Origin: an uncultured Sphingomonas sp. | GTDB lineage: Bacteria > Pseudomonadota > Alphaproteobacteria > Sphingomonadales > Sphingomonadaceae | NCBI RefSeq assembly: GCF_934560975.1 | Contig: NZ_CAKTFO010000002.1 | Location: forward strand, 1-64,000 | Length of the DNA stretch: 64,000 nucleotides | Direction of reading: 5' to 3' | Shown: piece after piece, positions 24,878 through 33,681 of the stretch | How positions within the stretch are numbered: the first letter of the stretch is position 1 | Layout of the letters: every line of letters starts with the position of its first letter | Program-made: the position numbers and the translations under genes | Notes under the pieces: model-generated | Database searches by the model: none | Seen by the model: the letters and a program-made list of their open reading frames with translations, nothing else | Told to the model about the DNA's origin: nothing

Positions 24878-25731
24878 TGGCGCGCATCGCCTGGCTGAAC
24901 GGCGACTATCTGCCGCTGGCCGACGCGCGCATCTCGCCGCTGGATCGCGGTTTTCTGTTCGCGGACGGCATCTATGAGGTCACGGCGGTGCTGGACGGAC
25001 GGCTGGTGGATTCGGCGGCGCATCTGGCGCGGCTGCAACGCTCCGCCGGTGAAATCGGCCTGTGCCTGCCTGTAACCTTTGACGAGCTGGAGGCGATCGA
25101 GCGTGAGCTGATCCGCCGCAACGGCCTGGATCAGGGCACCACCTATCTTCAACTCACGCGCGGCACGGCGGCGGAGCGGGATTTCCACGCGGACGACGAT
25201 CTCGCCCCGACCCTGTTCCTCTACACGCAGGCCAAGGACATTATCGGCAATCCGGCGGCGCGGACCGGTGTCGCGGTGGTGACCACGCCCGATCTGCGCT
25301 GGGCTCGGCGGGACATCAAGAGCGTCTCGCTGCTGGCGCAGGTCCTTGCCAAGCAGGTGGCGCATGATGCCGGCGCGTTTGAAGCGTGGCTGGTCGAGGA
25401 CGGCCATGTGACGGAGGGCTCCTCCTCCTCCGCCCTGATCCTGACCGCCGATGGCGCGCTCGTCACCCGCCCGAACAGCCACGCCATCTTGCCCGGCTGC
25501 ACCCGCGCCGCCGTACAGGTGCTGGCCGAACAACATGGCCTGCGATGGGAAGAACGGCTCTTTACCGTGGAGGAAGCATTGATGGCGCGCGAGGCGATGC
25601 TGACCAGCGCCTCCAACTTCGTGCTACCCATCATCAGCATCGATGGCCACGCCATCGGCGACGGTCGTCCTGGTCCCGTCGCGGAGCGGTTGCGGGGCGT
25701 GTATATCGAGACGGCGCGGGCGCAGAACTGA
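24877..25731 (+). CDS. dat: D-amino acid aminotransferase (284 aa)
   Basis: PLP fold type IV. PLDRGFLFADGIYEVTAV, the PLP lysine in RRDIKSVSLLAQVLAK, EGSSSSALILTADG and the C-terminal AMLTSASNFVLPI match D-alanine aminotransferases, which interconvert D-amino acids and 2-oxo acids, for example in D-Glu/D-Ala supply. Start and previous stop share one base (TGATG), so translation is coupled to aguB. The link to putrescine synthesis is not obvious. Confidence 0.88.
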   Translation: MARIAWLNGDYLPLADARISPLDRGFLFADGIYEVTAVLDGRLVDSAAHLARLQRSAGEIGLCLPVTFDELEAIERELIRRNGLDQGTTYLQLTRGTAAERDFHADDDLAPTLFLYTQAKDIIGNPAARTGVAVVTTPDLRWARRDIKSVSLLAQVLAKQVAHDAGAFEAWLVEDGHVTEGSSSSALILTADGALVTRPNSHAILPGCTRAAVQVLAEQHGLRWEERLFTVEEALMAREAMLTSASNFVLPIISIDGHAIGDGRPGPVAERLRGVYIETARAQN

Positions 25732-25807
25732 CCGGGTGACGGCTGGAGGCCGGCGCATAACCGCCGCGCCGCTACCCCCTGCGGCCCCGTCACGCTACAG
25801 CGCAAGG

Positions 25808-26311
25808 GTGCATGTCTACGCGCTCGCCCTCGGTTCCAACCGGCCGCATGGTCGGCACGGCCCGCCGGCTCGCGTGCTGGCGGCCGCGCTCGCCACGCTG
25901 GAGGCGGAGGGGGTCGGCATCCGCGCCGCCGCTCCGGTCATCCACACCGCCCCCCACGGCCCCTCTTCGCGCCGCTTCGCCAACAGTGCAGCCTTGGTGC
26001 GGAGCAACCTTGCCCCGCTGGACCTGCTGCGCCTGCTGAAACGGATCGAGCGGCTGTTCGGGCGGCGTCCCGGCCGGCGCTGGGGCGCGCGCGTGCTCGA
26101 TCTCGACATCCTGTTGTGGAGCGGCGGCGAGTGGCGGACGCGGACGCTCGTCATTCCCCACCGCTCGCTCGCCACGCGCCGCTTCGTGCTGGACCCGCTG
26201 GTCCGGATCGCGCCGGGCTGGCGAATCGACGGCCACACCGTCGCCCACGCGCACGCACGGTTGACCCGGCCGCGTCCGAGCCATAGGAGCCGTGGCGGAT
26301 CGGGTCCGTAG
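25808..26311 (+). CDS. folK: 2-amino-4-hydroxy-6-hydroxymethyldihydropteridine diphosphokinase (167 aa)
   Basis: Pyrophosphokinase of folate synthesis. Motifs: YALALGSNRPHG at the N-terminus, FANSAALVRSNLAPLDLLR, WGARVLDLDILLW and the PHRSLATRRFVLDPL signature. GTG 25808 gives the usual N-terminus. The stop codon (26309-26311) lies inside the tRNA-Lys gene, so the two overlap by 10 bp. The protein is Arg-rich but no motif is missing. Confidence 0.9.
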   Translation: MHVYALALGSNRPHGRHGPPARVLAAALATLEAEGVGIRAAAPVIHTAPHGPSSRRFANSAALVRSNLAPLDLLRLLKRIERLFGRRPGRRWGARVLDLDILLWSGGEWRTRTLVIPHRSLATRRFVLDPLVRIAPGWRIDGHTVAHAHARLTRPRPSHRSRGGSGP

Positions 26312-26377
26312 CTCAGTCGGTAGAGCAAGCGACTTTTAATCGAGAGGTCCCGGGTTCGAGCCCCGGCGGACCCACCA
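26302..26377 (+). tRNA. tRNA-Lys (anticodon TTT)
   Basis: 76 nt with acceptor GGGTCCG/CGGACCC, D arm GCTC-AGTCGGTA-GAGC, anticodon loop CTTTTAA (TTT at 26335-26337), T loop TTCGAGC and an encoded CCA. Its first 10 bases are shared with the 3' end of folK. Confidence 0.97.
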
Positions 26378-26426
26378 CTCGACAGCCGGTATTGCTTGGC
26401 GGCGCTGCTCCGGGCCATGTAGCGGC

Positions 26427-27728
26427 ATGGCACAGGACATCACGACGGATCAGGTTACGCCGCCCACCCGCTGGTGGACCCACATCTATGTTCAGGTCCT
26501 GATCGCGATTGTCGCAGGGATCATCGTCGGACAGGTCTGGCCGAATGCCGGCGTCGCGTTGAAGCCGCTGGGCGACGGCTTCGTGAAGCTGGTGCGGATG
26601 ATCATCGCGCCGGTCATTTTCCTGACCATCGTCGGTGGGATCGCGCATCTCCGCCAATTGGGTGCGTTGGGGCGCATCGCCGGCAAGGCCTTCGCCTATT
26701 TCCTGACCCTTTCCACCCTGGCGCTGATCCTGGGCCTGGTGATCGCCAACCTGGTGCAACCCGGGGCAGGCCTGAACGTCGATCCGGCCAGCCTGGACGC
26801 GAGCCGCATTGCCACCTACGCGGCCAAGGCGCATGACGAAAGCCTGGTGAGCTTCCTGCTCGCCATCATCCCCGATACCATCCTGTCGCCGCTTGCGGGC
26901 GGTGAGATCCTGCAGGTTCTGTTCGTCGCCATCCTCAGCGGCATTGCCATCGCGCTCGTGGGCGAGCCGGCCGAACCTCTGCTGCGCGTCATCGCCGCGG
27001 CAGAGGCGGTGGTGTTCCGGCTGGTGTCGATCCTGATGCGGGCGGCGCCGGTGGGGGCATTCGGGGCGATGGCCTTCACCATCGGCGAATATGGCGTCGG
27101 CGTGCTCGCCAACCTGGCGGGACTGGTCGCCACCTTCTACCTGACGTCCCTGCTGTTCGTGCTGATAGTGTTGGGGCTGGTGGCGCGGGCGGCAGGTTTC
27201 TCCATCCTGCGGCTGCTGCGCTACCTGGCGCCAGAACTGCTGCTGGTGCTTGGCACATCGTCGTCGGAGGCAGCTCTGCCCAACCTTATCAAAAAGATGG
27301 AGCAGGCCGGGTGCGCGCCCGGCATCGTCGGGCTGGTGGTGCCGACCGGCTACAGCTTCAACCTGGACGGCACCAACATCTACATGACGCTGGCGGCCTT
27401 GTTCATCGCGCAGGCGTGCAACGTCCACCTCTCGATCGGACAGCAATTGCTGCTGCTGGGCGTGGCCATGCTGTCGTCCAAGGGCGCGGCGGGGGTGACC
27501 GGCGCGGGCTTCATCACCTTGGCGGCGACCTTGGCGGTGGTGCCGGCGGTACCGGTCGCGGGCATGGCGCTGATCCTGGGGGTGGACCGCTTCATGAGCG
27601 AGTGCCGCAGCCTGACCAACTTCGTCGGCAATGCCGTCGCCACGGTGGTGGTTGCGCGCTGGGAAGGCGCACTTGATCGCGAGAAGCTGGATGCGGCGCT
27701 AGGACGCAGGCGCCCCGTTGCCGCCTGA
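26427..27728 (+). CDS. dctA: C4-dicarboxylate/H+ (Na+) symporter, DctA family (433 aa)
   Basis: Inner-membrane dicarboxylate importer of the DAACS family. FVKLVRMIIAPVIFLTIVGG, the serine-rich motif LLVLGTSSSEAALPNLIKKM, VVPTGYSFNLDGTNIYMTLA and LSSKGAAGVTGAGFITLAAT are the classic signatures. Eight or more membrane segments and two re-entrant loops are expected; length is standard. Its 3' end overlaps the convergent gene at 27699-28022 by 30 bp. Confidence 0.95.
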   Translation: MAQDITTDQVTPPTRWWTHIYVQVLIAIVAGIIVGQVWPNAGVALKPLGDGFVKLVRMIIAPVIFLTIVGGIAHLRQLGALGRIAGKAFAYFLTLSTLALILGLVIANLVQPGAGLNVDPASLDASRIATYAAKAHDESLVSFLLAIIPDTILSPLAGGEILQVLFVAILSGIAIALVGEPAEPLLRVIAAAEAVVFRLVSILMRAAPVGAFGAMAFTIGEYGVGVLANLAGLVATFYLTSLLFVLIVLGLVARAAGFSILRLLRYLAPELLLVLGTSSSEAALPNLIKKMEQAGCAPGIVGLVVPTGYSFNLDGTNIYMTLAALFIAQACNVHLSIGQQLLLLGVAMLSSKGAAGVTGAGFITLAATLAVVPAVPVAGMALILGVDRFMSECRSLTNFVGNAVATVVVARWEGALDREKLDAALGRRRPVAA

Positions 27729-28022
27729 TCCGTCCGAGAAACGGGCGGCTTCGGCCGCCTTCCATTGTTGGTGCAGGGCGTCGCGTGGCAGGGCGAGGCC
27801 GATCGTGCGCATCAGGGTCAGCCATCCGTCCGCAAGCACCGCCGCCTGCGCCTGCACTGGCGACGGCGGCTGATCGTCGATCCAGTCCTTCAGCGACACG
27901 GAATTGGTCGCGAGCAGGACCACAGCAGCCAGCGCGATCACGATGCTGGTCCAGCCGAGCCCGCCGACATCCTCGATCAGCGGTTCCGGCAGGTCGACCG
28001 GCGATGGCGTCTCCTTCGGCAT
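27699..28022 (-). CDS. Small single-span membrane protein of the acylation operon (107 aa)
   Basis: A Pro-rich N-terminus of about 25 residues, one membrane segment (SIVIALAAVVLLATNSVSL) and a soluble C-terminal helix domain. AGGAG precedes ATG 28022. It is the last gene of the SGNH-SGNH-MBOAT operon (10 bp after the MBOAT stop), so it is probably an accessory part of the same acylation machinery. The family is not recognised. Confidence 0.7.
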   Translation of the reverse strand: MPKETPSPVDLPEPLIEDVGGLGWTSIVIALAAVVLLATNSVSLKDWIDDQPPSPVQAQAAVLADGWLTLMRTIGLALPRDALHQQWKAAEAARFSDGSGGNGAPAS

Positions 28023-28031
28023 CTCCGCTCC

Positions 28032-29447
28032 TCAGAACTGGTAGTAGATGAAGGGCGCAACCCCTTCAAAGCGCATGGCGTCGATCAGCATGATGGCGAT
28101 GCCGGCCAGCACGCCCAAGGCCGGCGCCGGCGCCTCCCGTAACACCATGGCGACGCGCTGTCCCAGCTGCGGCGGGGTGAAGTGGATCGCCATGCCGAAC
28201 AGGATCAGCACGAGCGCGAGCGGCGTCAGCACGGCGCTGTCCATGCCCCCGCCCGCCAGCCCGCCGAGAAAAGCGAGCGCGCCGTCGAAGCTGTCCGAGC
28301 GGAAGAAGATCCAGCCGATCACCACGATGTGGAAGGTCATCAGCCAGCCGAGCAGGCGCGGCGCATGCGGCAACCATTCCGGCCGATGGCGATCCCATAC
28401 ACGTTCCAGCGCCAGTACGCCGCCATGCAGACCGCCCCAGATCACGAACGTCCACTTGGCGCCGTGCCAGAAGCCGCCCAGCAGCATGGTCAGCATCAGA
28501 TTGGCGCATTGCCGCGCAAAGCCCCGCCGATTGCCGCCGAGCGCACCGATATACAGGTAATCGCGCAGCCAGCTGGACAGGCTGATATGCCAGCGCCGCC
28601 AGAAATCCTGGAGCGACACCGCCCGATAGGGCTGGTTGAAGTTGAGCGGGAAGCGGTAGCCGAGCAAAGCGGCCAAACCGATCGCCATGTCGCTATAGGC
28701 CGAAAAGTCGCAATAGATCTGCACCGCATAGCCATAGGCGGCGGCGATCAGGTCCAGCCGCGAATGGGCGGCGGGATCGAAGAATACCGGATCGACCAGC
28801 CCGGTCGACAGCTCCGACGCGATCACCGCTTTCTTGAACAGGCCCCACACGATCAGGACGAGGCCCATCGACGCCATGTCGCGGGTCAGGCGCGGGCTCT
28901 GCGCGAATTGCGGCAGCAGGTCGGACCCGCGCACGATCGGCCCCGCCACCAGATGCGGGAAGAAGGACATGAGCAGGGTCACGTCCAGCAGCTTGGCCGG
29001 CTCCAGCCGCTCGGCATGGACGTCCGCCAGATAGGACATGCCCTGGAAGGTGAAGAAGGAGATGCCGACCGGCAGCACCACCTCCATCAGCGGCAGGTCG
29101 CGCGTAAAGCCCGCCGCGGCCAATATGTCGCCCAACTGCTCCAGGAAGAAGCCGTAATATTTGAAGAAGCCCAGCATCACCAGGTTCAGCACCACGCCGG
29201 CTATCAGGATCGCCTTGCGCCGCGCCGGATCCCAATCGGGCGTGGCGACGATCAACCGCGCCGTGCCCCAGTTGAGGAAGGCCGATGCGATCAGCAGGGC
29301 GACAAAGCGCCAGTCCCACGCGCCGTAAAAGACCCAGCTTGCCAGCAGCAGCAGGATCTTGCGCCATTCGTTGGAGCGGTTGACGCTCCACACCAGGGTG
29401 TAGACGACGAGAAAGAACAGCCCGAAGCTGAGGGTCGGGAACAGCAT
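28032..29447 (-). CDS. MBOAT family O-acyltransferase, AlgI-like (471 aa)
   Basis: Polytopic membrane protein that moves acyl groups across the membrane for polysaccharide O-acetylation. N-terminal SFGLFFLVVYTLVWSVN, then VLPVGISFFTFQGMSYL, SFFPHLVAGPIVR, LQDFWRRWHISLSSWLRDYL and the active-site His region GGFWHGAKWTFVIWGGLHGG are diagnostic of the AlgI/DltB/PatA group. It lies 3 bp after the upstream SGNH gene. AlgI-type proteins need a periplasmic SGNH partner, supplied here by two genes. Confidence 0.94.
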   Translation of the reverse strand: MLFPTLSFGLFFLVVYTLVWSVNRSNEWRKILLLLASWVFYGAWDWRFVALLIASAFLNWGTARLIVATPDWDPARRKAILIAGVVLNLVMLGFFKYYGFFLEQLGDILAAAGFTRDLPLMEVVLPVGISFFTFQGMSYLADVHAERLEPAKLLDVTLLMSFFPHLVAGPIVRGSDLLPQFAQSPRLTRDMASMGLVLIVWGLFKKAVIASELSTGLVDPVFFDPAAHSRLDLIAAAYGYAVQIYCDFSAYSDMAIGLAALLGYRFPLNFNQPYRAVSLQDFWRRWHISLSSWLRDYLYIGALGGNRRGFARQCANLMLTMLLGGFWHGAKWTFVIWGGLHGGVLALERVWDRHRPEWLPHAPRLLGWLMTFHIVVIGWIFFRSDSFDGALAFLGGLAGGGMDSAVLTPLALVLILFGMAIHFTPPQLGQRVAMVLREAPAPALGVLAGIAIMLIDAMRFEGVAPFIYYQF

Positions 29448-29450
29448 GTG

Positions 29451-30800
29451 CTAGCGCCGCGCCGCCGCATCGAGATCGCCCTGTAGCCGCTTGGCCAGTT
29501 CATGCCCGCCGGCGCTGGTATAATGGACGTAATCGCCCCGCATCAGCGCCGGGCTGGCATGGACCCATTGGTCGGCCGAGCAGCGCCCGCCCATCGCGCG
29601 TTCCCAATCCCAATAGCCGACGTTGAGTTGCGCCGCGACACGGCGCTGCACGTCGCGCACGCCCTGCAGGGCGGCGGGTGGGAACAAGGGCCCACGGCTG
29701 GCTCCGCTCTCGCCGGTGGAGGCCGGAGGACGCGGCGCGGCCGGCGCGGCTTCCGCCGGGGCATCGCCCGCCCCTACGGAATTGCGCAGCCGGTCCATGA
29801 TCGACCCGATCACACTCGGCTGCGGGGCGGATACGGGCGCGGACACCGTGCCGCAATACGCGGCGGGCTGGCCGGCCATGTTGCCGCGCACCGCGTCACG
29901 CCGGCTCAGCGCGTCCGGCGCGCCTAGCAGCAGGATCGGCACGTTGCCGGCGATGCGGCGCAGGCGACCGATCTGGGTGCGCAAGGTAACTTCATACTCG
30001 AACGTGTTGAAACGCGGGGCGAAGCCCTCGTTGGTGCCGAACGCGACCACGATCAGGTCGGGGCGGTAGGCACGCAGTTCCTCCGTGATGACGGCGTCAT
30101 CGGTGCGCGCGAAATGCACCAGTTGCGATCCCACCACGCCCAGATTGGACACGGTCACGCCCTTGTCGGAGCGGAACGTGCCCCACGACGTGATCGTCAC
30201 CGGTCCGCCCTGAACGGTCAGGTCGGCGCCGGTCGTGGGTGCGTCCAGCGACACCGTGCGGCATTCGGGACGGATCGTGACGGACGACAGGTCGAACGTG
30301 ATGCTGGCCGTTGCCGCGCGCAGCAGCAGGTTGCCCGACCCCGGCCGCGCGATCGCGCACACGGTGAAACGGTCGAACGCCTGATAGGGGTCCGCCTGGA
30401 CCGACATGGTCGCGCCATCCTGCTGGCTGGTCAGGCTGAACGCGCTGAGACCGAGCGGGGGATTACCCGTGGACCAGTTCGCGCCGAAGTCGGACGCGAT
30501 CCGCCAGCCAGGCGACATCGCCACCTGCACCCCGCGCGTGATGTAGCCGTCATAGGGCCGGCCGGGAGGCAGCACGCCGCGCCCCCCGCCGCCATAGCGG
30601 CCCTGCAGCATTTCCCGCCACGCGCCGGTGATCGCATCGCCCGCGCTGTGGCTGTCGCCGACCTGGAGGATGTGGACCGGCCGGCCGGTGCCCGCCTGCA
30701 ACCGCGCCAGCTTGTCGAAATAGGGATGCAGCGCCCCCGGCTGGCACAAGGATCCAATGCAGGCGCTGGCGCCCAGGGCCGCGGCGGCGACGATGCTCAC
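29451..30800 (-). CDS. SGNH/GDSL-type esterase, periplasmic acetyltransferase partner (449 aa)
   Basis: SGNH blocks are visible: HILQVGDSHSAGDAITGAWR (block I, Ser) at about residue 45, VVAFGTNEGFAP (block III) and DYVHYTSAGGHELAKRL (block V, Asp-x-x-His). The N-terminus is a hydrophobic signal-like stretch (IVAAAALGASACIG, lipobox-like ending). GTG 30800 overlaps the upstream stop and has GGGGGAGG before it. Together with the MBOAT gene it would transfer acyl groups to an extracytoplasmic glycan (inference from the AlgX/PatB model). Confidence 0.85.
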   Translation of the reverse strand: MSIVAAAALGASACIGSLCQPGALHPYFDKLARLQAGTGRPVHILQVGDSHSAGDAITGAWREMLQGRYGGGGRGVLPPGRPYDGYITRGVQVAMSPGWRIASDFGANWSTGNPPLGLSAFSLTSQQDGATMSVQADPYQAFDRFTVCAIARPGSGNLLLRAATASITFDLSSVTIRPECRTVSLDAPTTGADLTVQGGPVTITSWGTFRSDKGVTVSNLGVVGSQLVHFARTDDAVITEELRAYRPDLIVVAFGTNEGFAPRFNTFEYEVTLRTQIGRLRRIAGNVPILLLGAPDALSRRDAVRGNMAGQPAAYCGTVSAPVSAPQPSVIGSIMDRLRNSVGAGDAPAEAAPAAPRPPASTGESGASRGPLFPPAALQGVRDVQRRVAAQLNVGYWDWERAMGGRCSADQWVHASPALMRGDYVHYTSAGGHELAKRLQGDLDAAARR

Positions 30801-31759
30801 GCCCCCTCCCCCTTGGCTGCGGCGGCGGTGGCGCGAATGCGGCCGGCCAGCCCCTTGGTCACGCGGATATAGCCGTTCATCGACATGTGAACGCCGTCCC
30901 CTGCCCGGAACAGCTTGGGCGATCCGTCCGCATCGCGATAATAAGCCTGATATTTGCCGTCCGCGTCGGTCGTCAGCGGGCGAATGTCGATATAGGGCAC
31001 GCCCAGCTGCCCCATCAGCCTCTTGTAGAAGCTGTCCATCGCCTGCGTCTGTCCGTCGAACGCGGGATCGCGCATCACGGGCAGGCCGACCCAATAGACC
31101 GCGGCACCATGCCGCCGCAGCATGGTGACGTAGTTGGTCACGCGCTGGCCGATCACCTGCTGCCAATATGTGCTCATCAACGCGCCGCAATGGCCGCCGT
31201 CGCACACGCCCTGCGCGTCATTGGCACCGAAGGAGATCACCGCGACATCCACGTCGTCGCCGGCGATCTGCTGCTCGTCATGCTCTTCCAGGTTGAGCCG
31301 GCGATAGCGGGTGAAGCCGGTCGACTGCTGCGAATATTTGGTTACGCGAAAGCCGTCCTTGGCGGGCAGCAGCCGGTACAGCGCCGACCAGACACCGTCG
31401 CCGAAACTGTCGCCGAACACGCCGACGCGCACCGCGCCACCCTGCCGCACGCTGTCCGCCAGCTGCGCCGAAGGGCGATCAACCGTCGCCGGGGCGTTGG
31501 CCGGTTCCGCGACTGTCGCCGTTTCGGCCGGTGTCTCCGGCTCCGGCTTCCGATCGGCAGGGGTTTCGGGGGCCGCCGGCGCCGTGGGCGGAGGGGGGGC
31601 TATCGCTGCCGGTGCATCCACGATCGGCGCGGCCTCCGGGCTGGCCATCTGCACCGGCTCCTGCGCCTTGTCCGCGAAGGCATAGCCTATCGCCGTCCCG
31701 GCAGCGACGCCGAGGAACAGAACGAGGGTACGGTCGGCTAGGAACTGAACAGGCTTCAT
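30797..31759 (-). CDS. SGNH/GDSL family protein (DUF459-like), membrane-anchored (320 aa)
   Basis: N-terminal anchor (RTLVLFLGVAAGTAIGYAFA), a Pro/Ala/Glu-rich periplasmic linker of about 70 residues, then a DUF459-type SGNH domain with VRVGVFGDSFGDGVWSALYR, AVISFGANDAQGVCDG and DGVHMSMNGYIRV (catalytic Asp/His). ATG 31759 is chosen; the SD is weak. It is the first of four coupled genes. Two different SGNH proteins with one MBOAT protein is noteworthy. Confidence 0.85.
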   Translation of the reverse strand: MKPVQFLADRTLVLFLGVAAGTAIGYAFADKAQEPVQMASPEAAPIVDAPAAIAPPPPTAPAAPETPADRKPEPETPAETATVAEPANAPATVDRPSAQLADSVRQGGAVRVGVFGDSFGDGVWSALYRLLPAKDGFRVTKYSQQSTGFTRYRRLNLEEHDEQQIAGDDVDVAVISFGANDAQGVCDGGHCGALMSTYWQQVIGQRVTNYVTMLRRHGAAVYWVGLPVMRDPAFDGQTQAMDSFYKRLMGQLGVPYIDIRPLTTDADGKYQAYYRDADGSPKLFRAGDGVHMSMNGYIRVTKGLAGRIRATAAAAKGEGA

Positions 31760-31829
31760 CGGTGACCATCGAATTGCAGAGGCAGGATCGGATTGGCAAG
31801 GGGCATGGCCGGGCTTTGCGACCAGACGG

Positions 31830-32735
31830 TCAGCCTCCTCCGCGAGTGCGCGCCTGGGGATAGGTGCCGAGCACGCGCAGCCACTTGGTGTGGAAGCGAA
31901 GCTCCTCCAGCGCGCGGCCGAGCGTGGCGTCCTCCGGCCCGCCCTCCACATCGCAATAGAATTGGGTGGCGGCGAAGCTGGCGCCCCGCTGATAGCTTTC
32001 CAGCTTGGTCAGGTTGACCCCGTTGGTCGCAAAGCCGCCCAGCGCCTTGTACAAGGCAGCCGGCACGTTGCGCACCTCGAACACGAAGCTGGTCATCAGC
32101 CGGTCGCCGGTTGCCGCCCTGGCCTCCCGCGCCAGCATGACGAAGCGGGTGGTGTTGTCGGCGCTGTCCTCCAGCCCTTCGGCCAGCACGGACAGACCGT
32201 AGAGGTCGGCGGCCAGGCGCGGCGCGATCGCGGCCAGGTGCGGATCGCCCAACTCCGCCACCACCGCCGCCGCGCCTGCCGTGTCCGCATAAGCGACCGG
32301 CCTGATCCCGCGCGCGCGCAGCCAGTGGCGGCACTGCCCCAGCGCCTGGGGATGGCTCATCGCCTCCCGCACCTCCGCCCCGCTTGCCTCTGCTCCGCCC
32401 TGGCCCATCAGGCAGTAGCGGATCGGCATGAAATGTTCGGCGGTGATCGACAGGCCGGACTCCGGCAGCAGGAAGTGGATGTCGGCCACCCGGCCATGCA
32501 GGCTGTTCTCGATCGGGATCAGCGCCTGCCCGGCCCGGCCCTCCTTCACCGCGTCCAGCGCGTCTTCGAAGCTGAAGCACGGCAAGGGCAGCGCGCCCGC
32601 CATCGCCTCCAGCGCGGCGATGTGGCTGTTGCAGCCGGGTGCGCCCTGGAACGCGACGGCGCGCGCGGGGTCTGCGGTGGCGGCTTCGGTCAGCGCGGCG
32701 ACCAGCGCGCGCGCGGGGGCGGGATAAGTCTCCAT
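31830..32735 (-). CDS. pheA: Prephenate dehydratase (301 aa)
   Basis: Converts prephenate to phenylpyruvate. AVAFQGAPGCNSHIAALEAM, PIENSLHGRVADIHFLL, the dehydratase signature DNTTRFVMLAREA and a C-terminal ACT domain for phenylalanine feedback (TSFVFEVRNVPAALYKAL, NLTKLESYQRG) are in order. The chorismate mutase domain found in enterobacterial PheA is absent and is supplied at 21711-22028. It lies 70 bp upstream of the acylation operon on the same strand. Confidence 0.95.
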   Translation of the reverse strand: METYPAPARALVAALTEAATADPARAVAFQGAPGCNSHIAALEAMAGALPLPCFSFEDALDAVKEGRAGQALIPIENSLHGRVADIHFLLPESGLSITAEHFMPIRYCLMGQGGAEASGAEVREAMSHPQALGQCRHWLRARGIRPVAYADTAGAAAVVAELGDPHLAAIAPRLAADLYGLSVLAEGLEDSADNTTRFVMLAREARAATGDRLMTSFVFEVRNVPAALYKALGGFATNGVNLTKLESYQRGASFAATQFYCDVEGGPEDATLGRALEELRFHTKWLRVLGTYPQARTRGGG

Positions 32736-32889
32736 GATAGGGCGTGGCGCTTAGTGGCCGATCCGTACTGTCGCAAGCCGTGCAAGGGACACGGTGGATC
32801 GTCCGCTTGCGGGCTTGCACAACCCCCTTTAAGAAAATGCATTCCGCGAGTGTCGGCGGGCTTGCAGATCCACAAGGTCAGGAAACGGC

Positions 32890-33594
32890 ATGAACGATCG
32901 CGCGAACACCATTGCAGGCTGGGCGCTTGGAGCCGGCATTGCGGCATTGGGTCTGACGATCGTCACCGGAGAATATTTCAGGGCCGAGCGTCCCGAAAAG
33001 ATGGGCTACACCGTCGAGGGCGTCGAGCAGGAAGCCGGCGAGGCCGCCGCCGAGGAAAAGCCGTTCGCCTTCTACATGTCGCAGGCCGACGCGCAGAAGG
33101 GCGCGGACGTGTTCAAGAAGTGCACCGCCTGCCACAATGCCGACCAGGGCGGGCCGAACGCGCTTGGCCCCAATCTGTGGAACGTCGTGGGCGATCCGGT
33201 GGCGCAGGGGCGCGGCGGCTTCGCCTTTTCGGATGCCTTGAAGAGCAAGGGCGGCACCTGGACCTTTGGCACGCTGGACCCCTGGCTGAAAAGCCCCAAG
33301 GCGTTCGCGCCGGGCACGAAGATGACCTTCGCCGGCCTGTCCAATCCGCAGGACCGCGCCAACGTCATCGCCTACCTCAACCAACAGGGCGACCATCACC
33401 TGCCGCTCCCGCCCGCCCCGTCCGCCGGCGCCGACAGCCCGGACAAGGCCGCGGCCGAGGGCAAGGATGCCGCCCAGAAAGCGGCGAACGAACCCGTCCA
33501 GACGGAGGCGCAGGCCGCCAAACAGCCCAAGGGCAATGTCGCCGGAGAGGCCGCGCCCGCCACGTCCGGCCGGCAGAAGGATCGCCGCGAATAG
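32890..33594 (+). CDS. cycM: Membrane-anchored c-type cytochrome (234 aa)
   Basis: Single N-terminal anchor (IAGWALGAGIAALGLTIVTG) not followed by a cleavage site, then a class I cytochrome c domain with haem motif CTACH (residue about 80), QGGPNALGPNLWNVVG and the distal Met in PGTKMTFAGLSNPQDR. This is the cytochrome c552/CycM type that carries electrons between bc1 and terminal oxidase. A Lys/Ala/Pro-rich tail of about 60 residues is added at the C-terminus. Transcribed divergently from pheA. Confidence 0.92.
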   Translation: MNDRANTIAGWALGAGIAALGLTIVTGEYFRAERPEKMGYTVEGVEQEAGEAAAEEKPFAFYMSQADAQKGADVFKKCTACHNADQGGPNALGPNLWNVVGDPVAQGRGGFAFSDALKSKGGTWTFGTLDPWLKSPKAFAPGTKMTFAGLSNPQDRANVIAYLNQQGDHHLPLPPAPSAGADSPDKAAAEGKDAAQKAANEPVQTEAQAAKQPKGNVAGEAAPATSGRQKDRRE

Positions 33595-33681
33595 CCGACC
33601 CGCCTGAACCGGCCTTATCCAGCCGCCAGACCCACCCAGACACCAGCAAGCCGGCGCGTGCCGGTACGAGCAAGCGAGTTC

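Noticed and set aside
28032..31759. Alginate biosynthesis locus
   Set aside because: MBOAT/SGNH genes resemble alginate acetylation proteins, but no alginate polymerase, epimerase or lyase gene is present.
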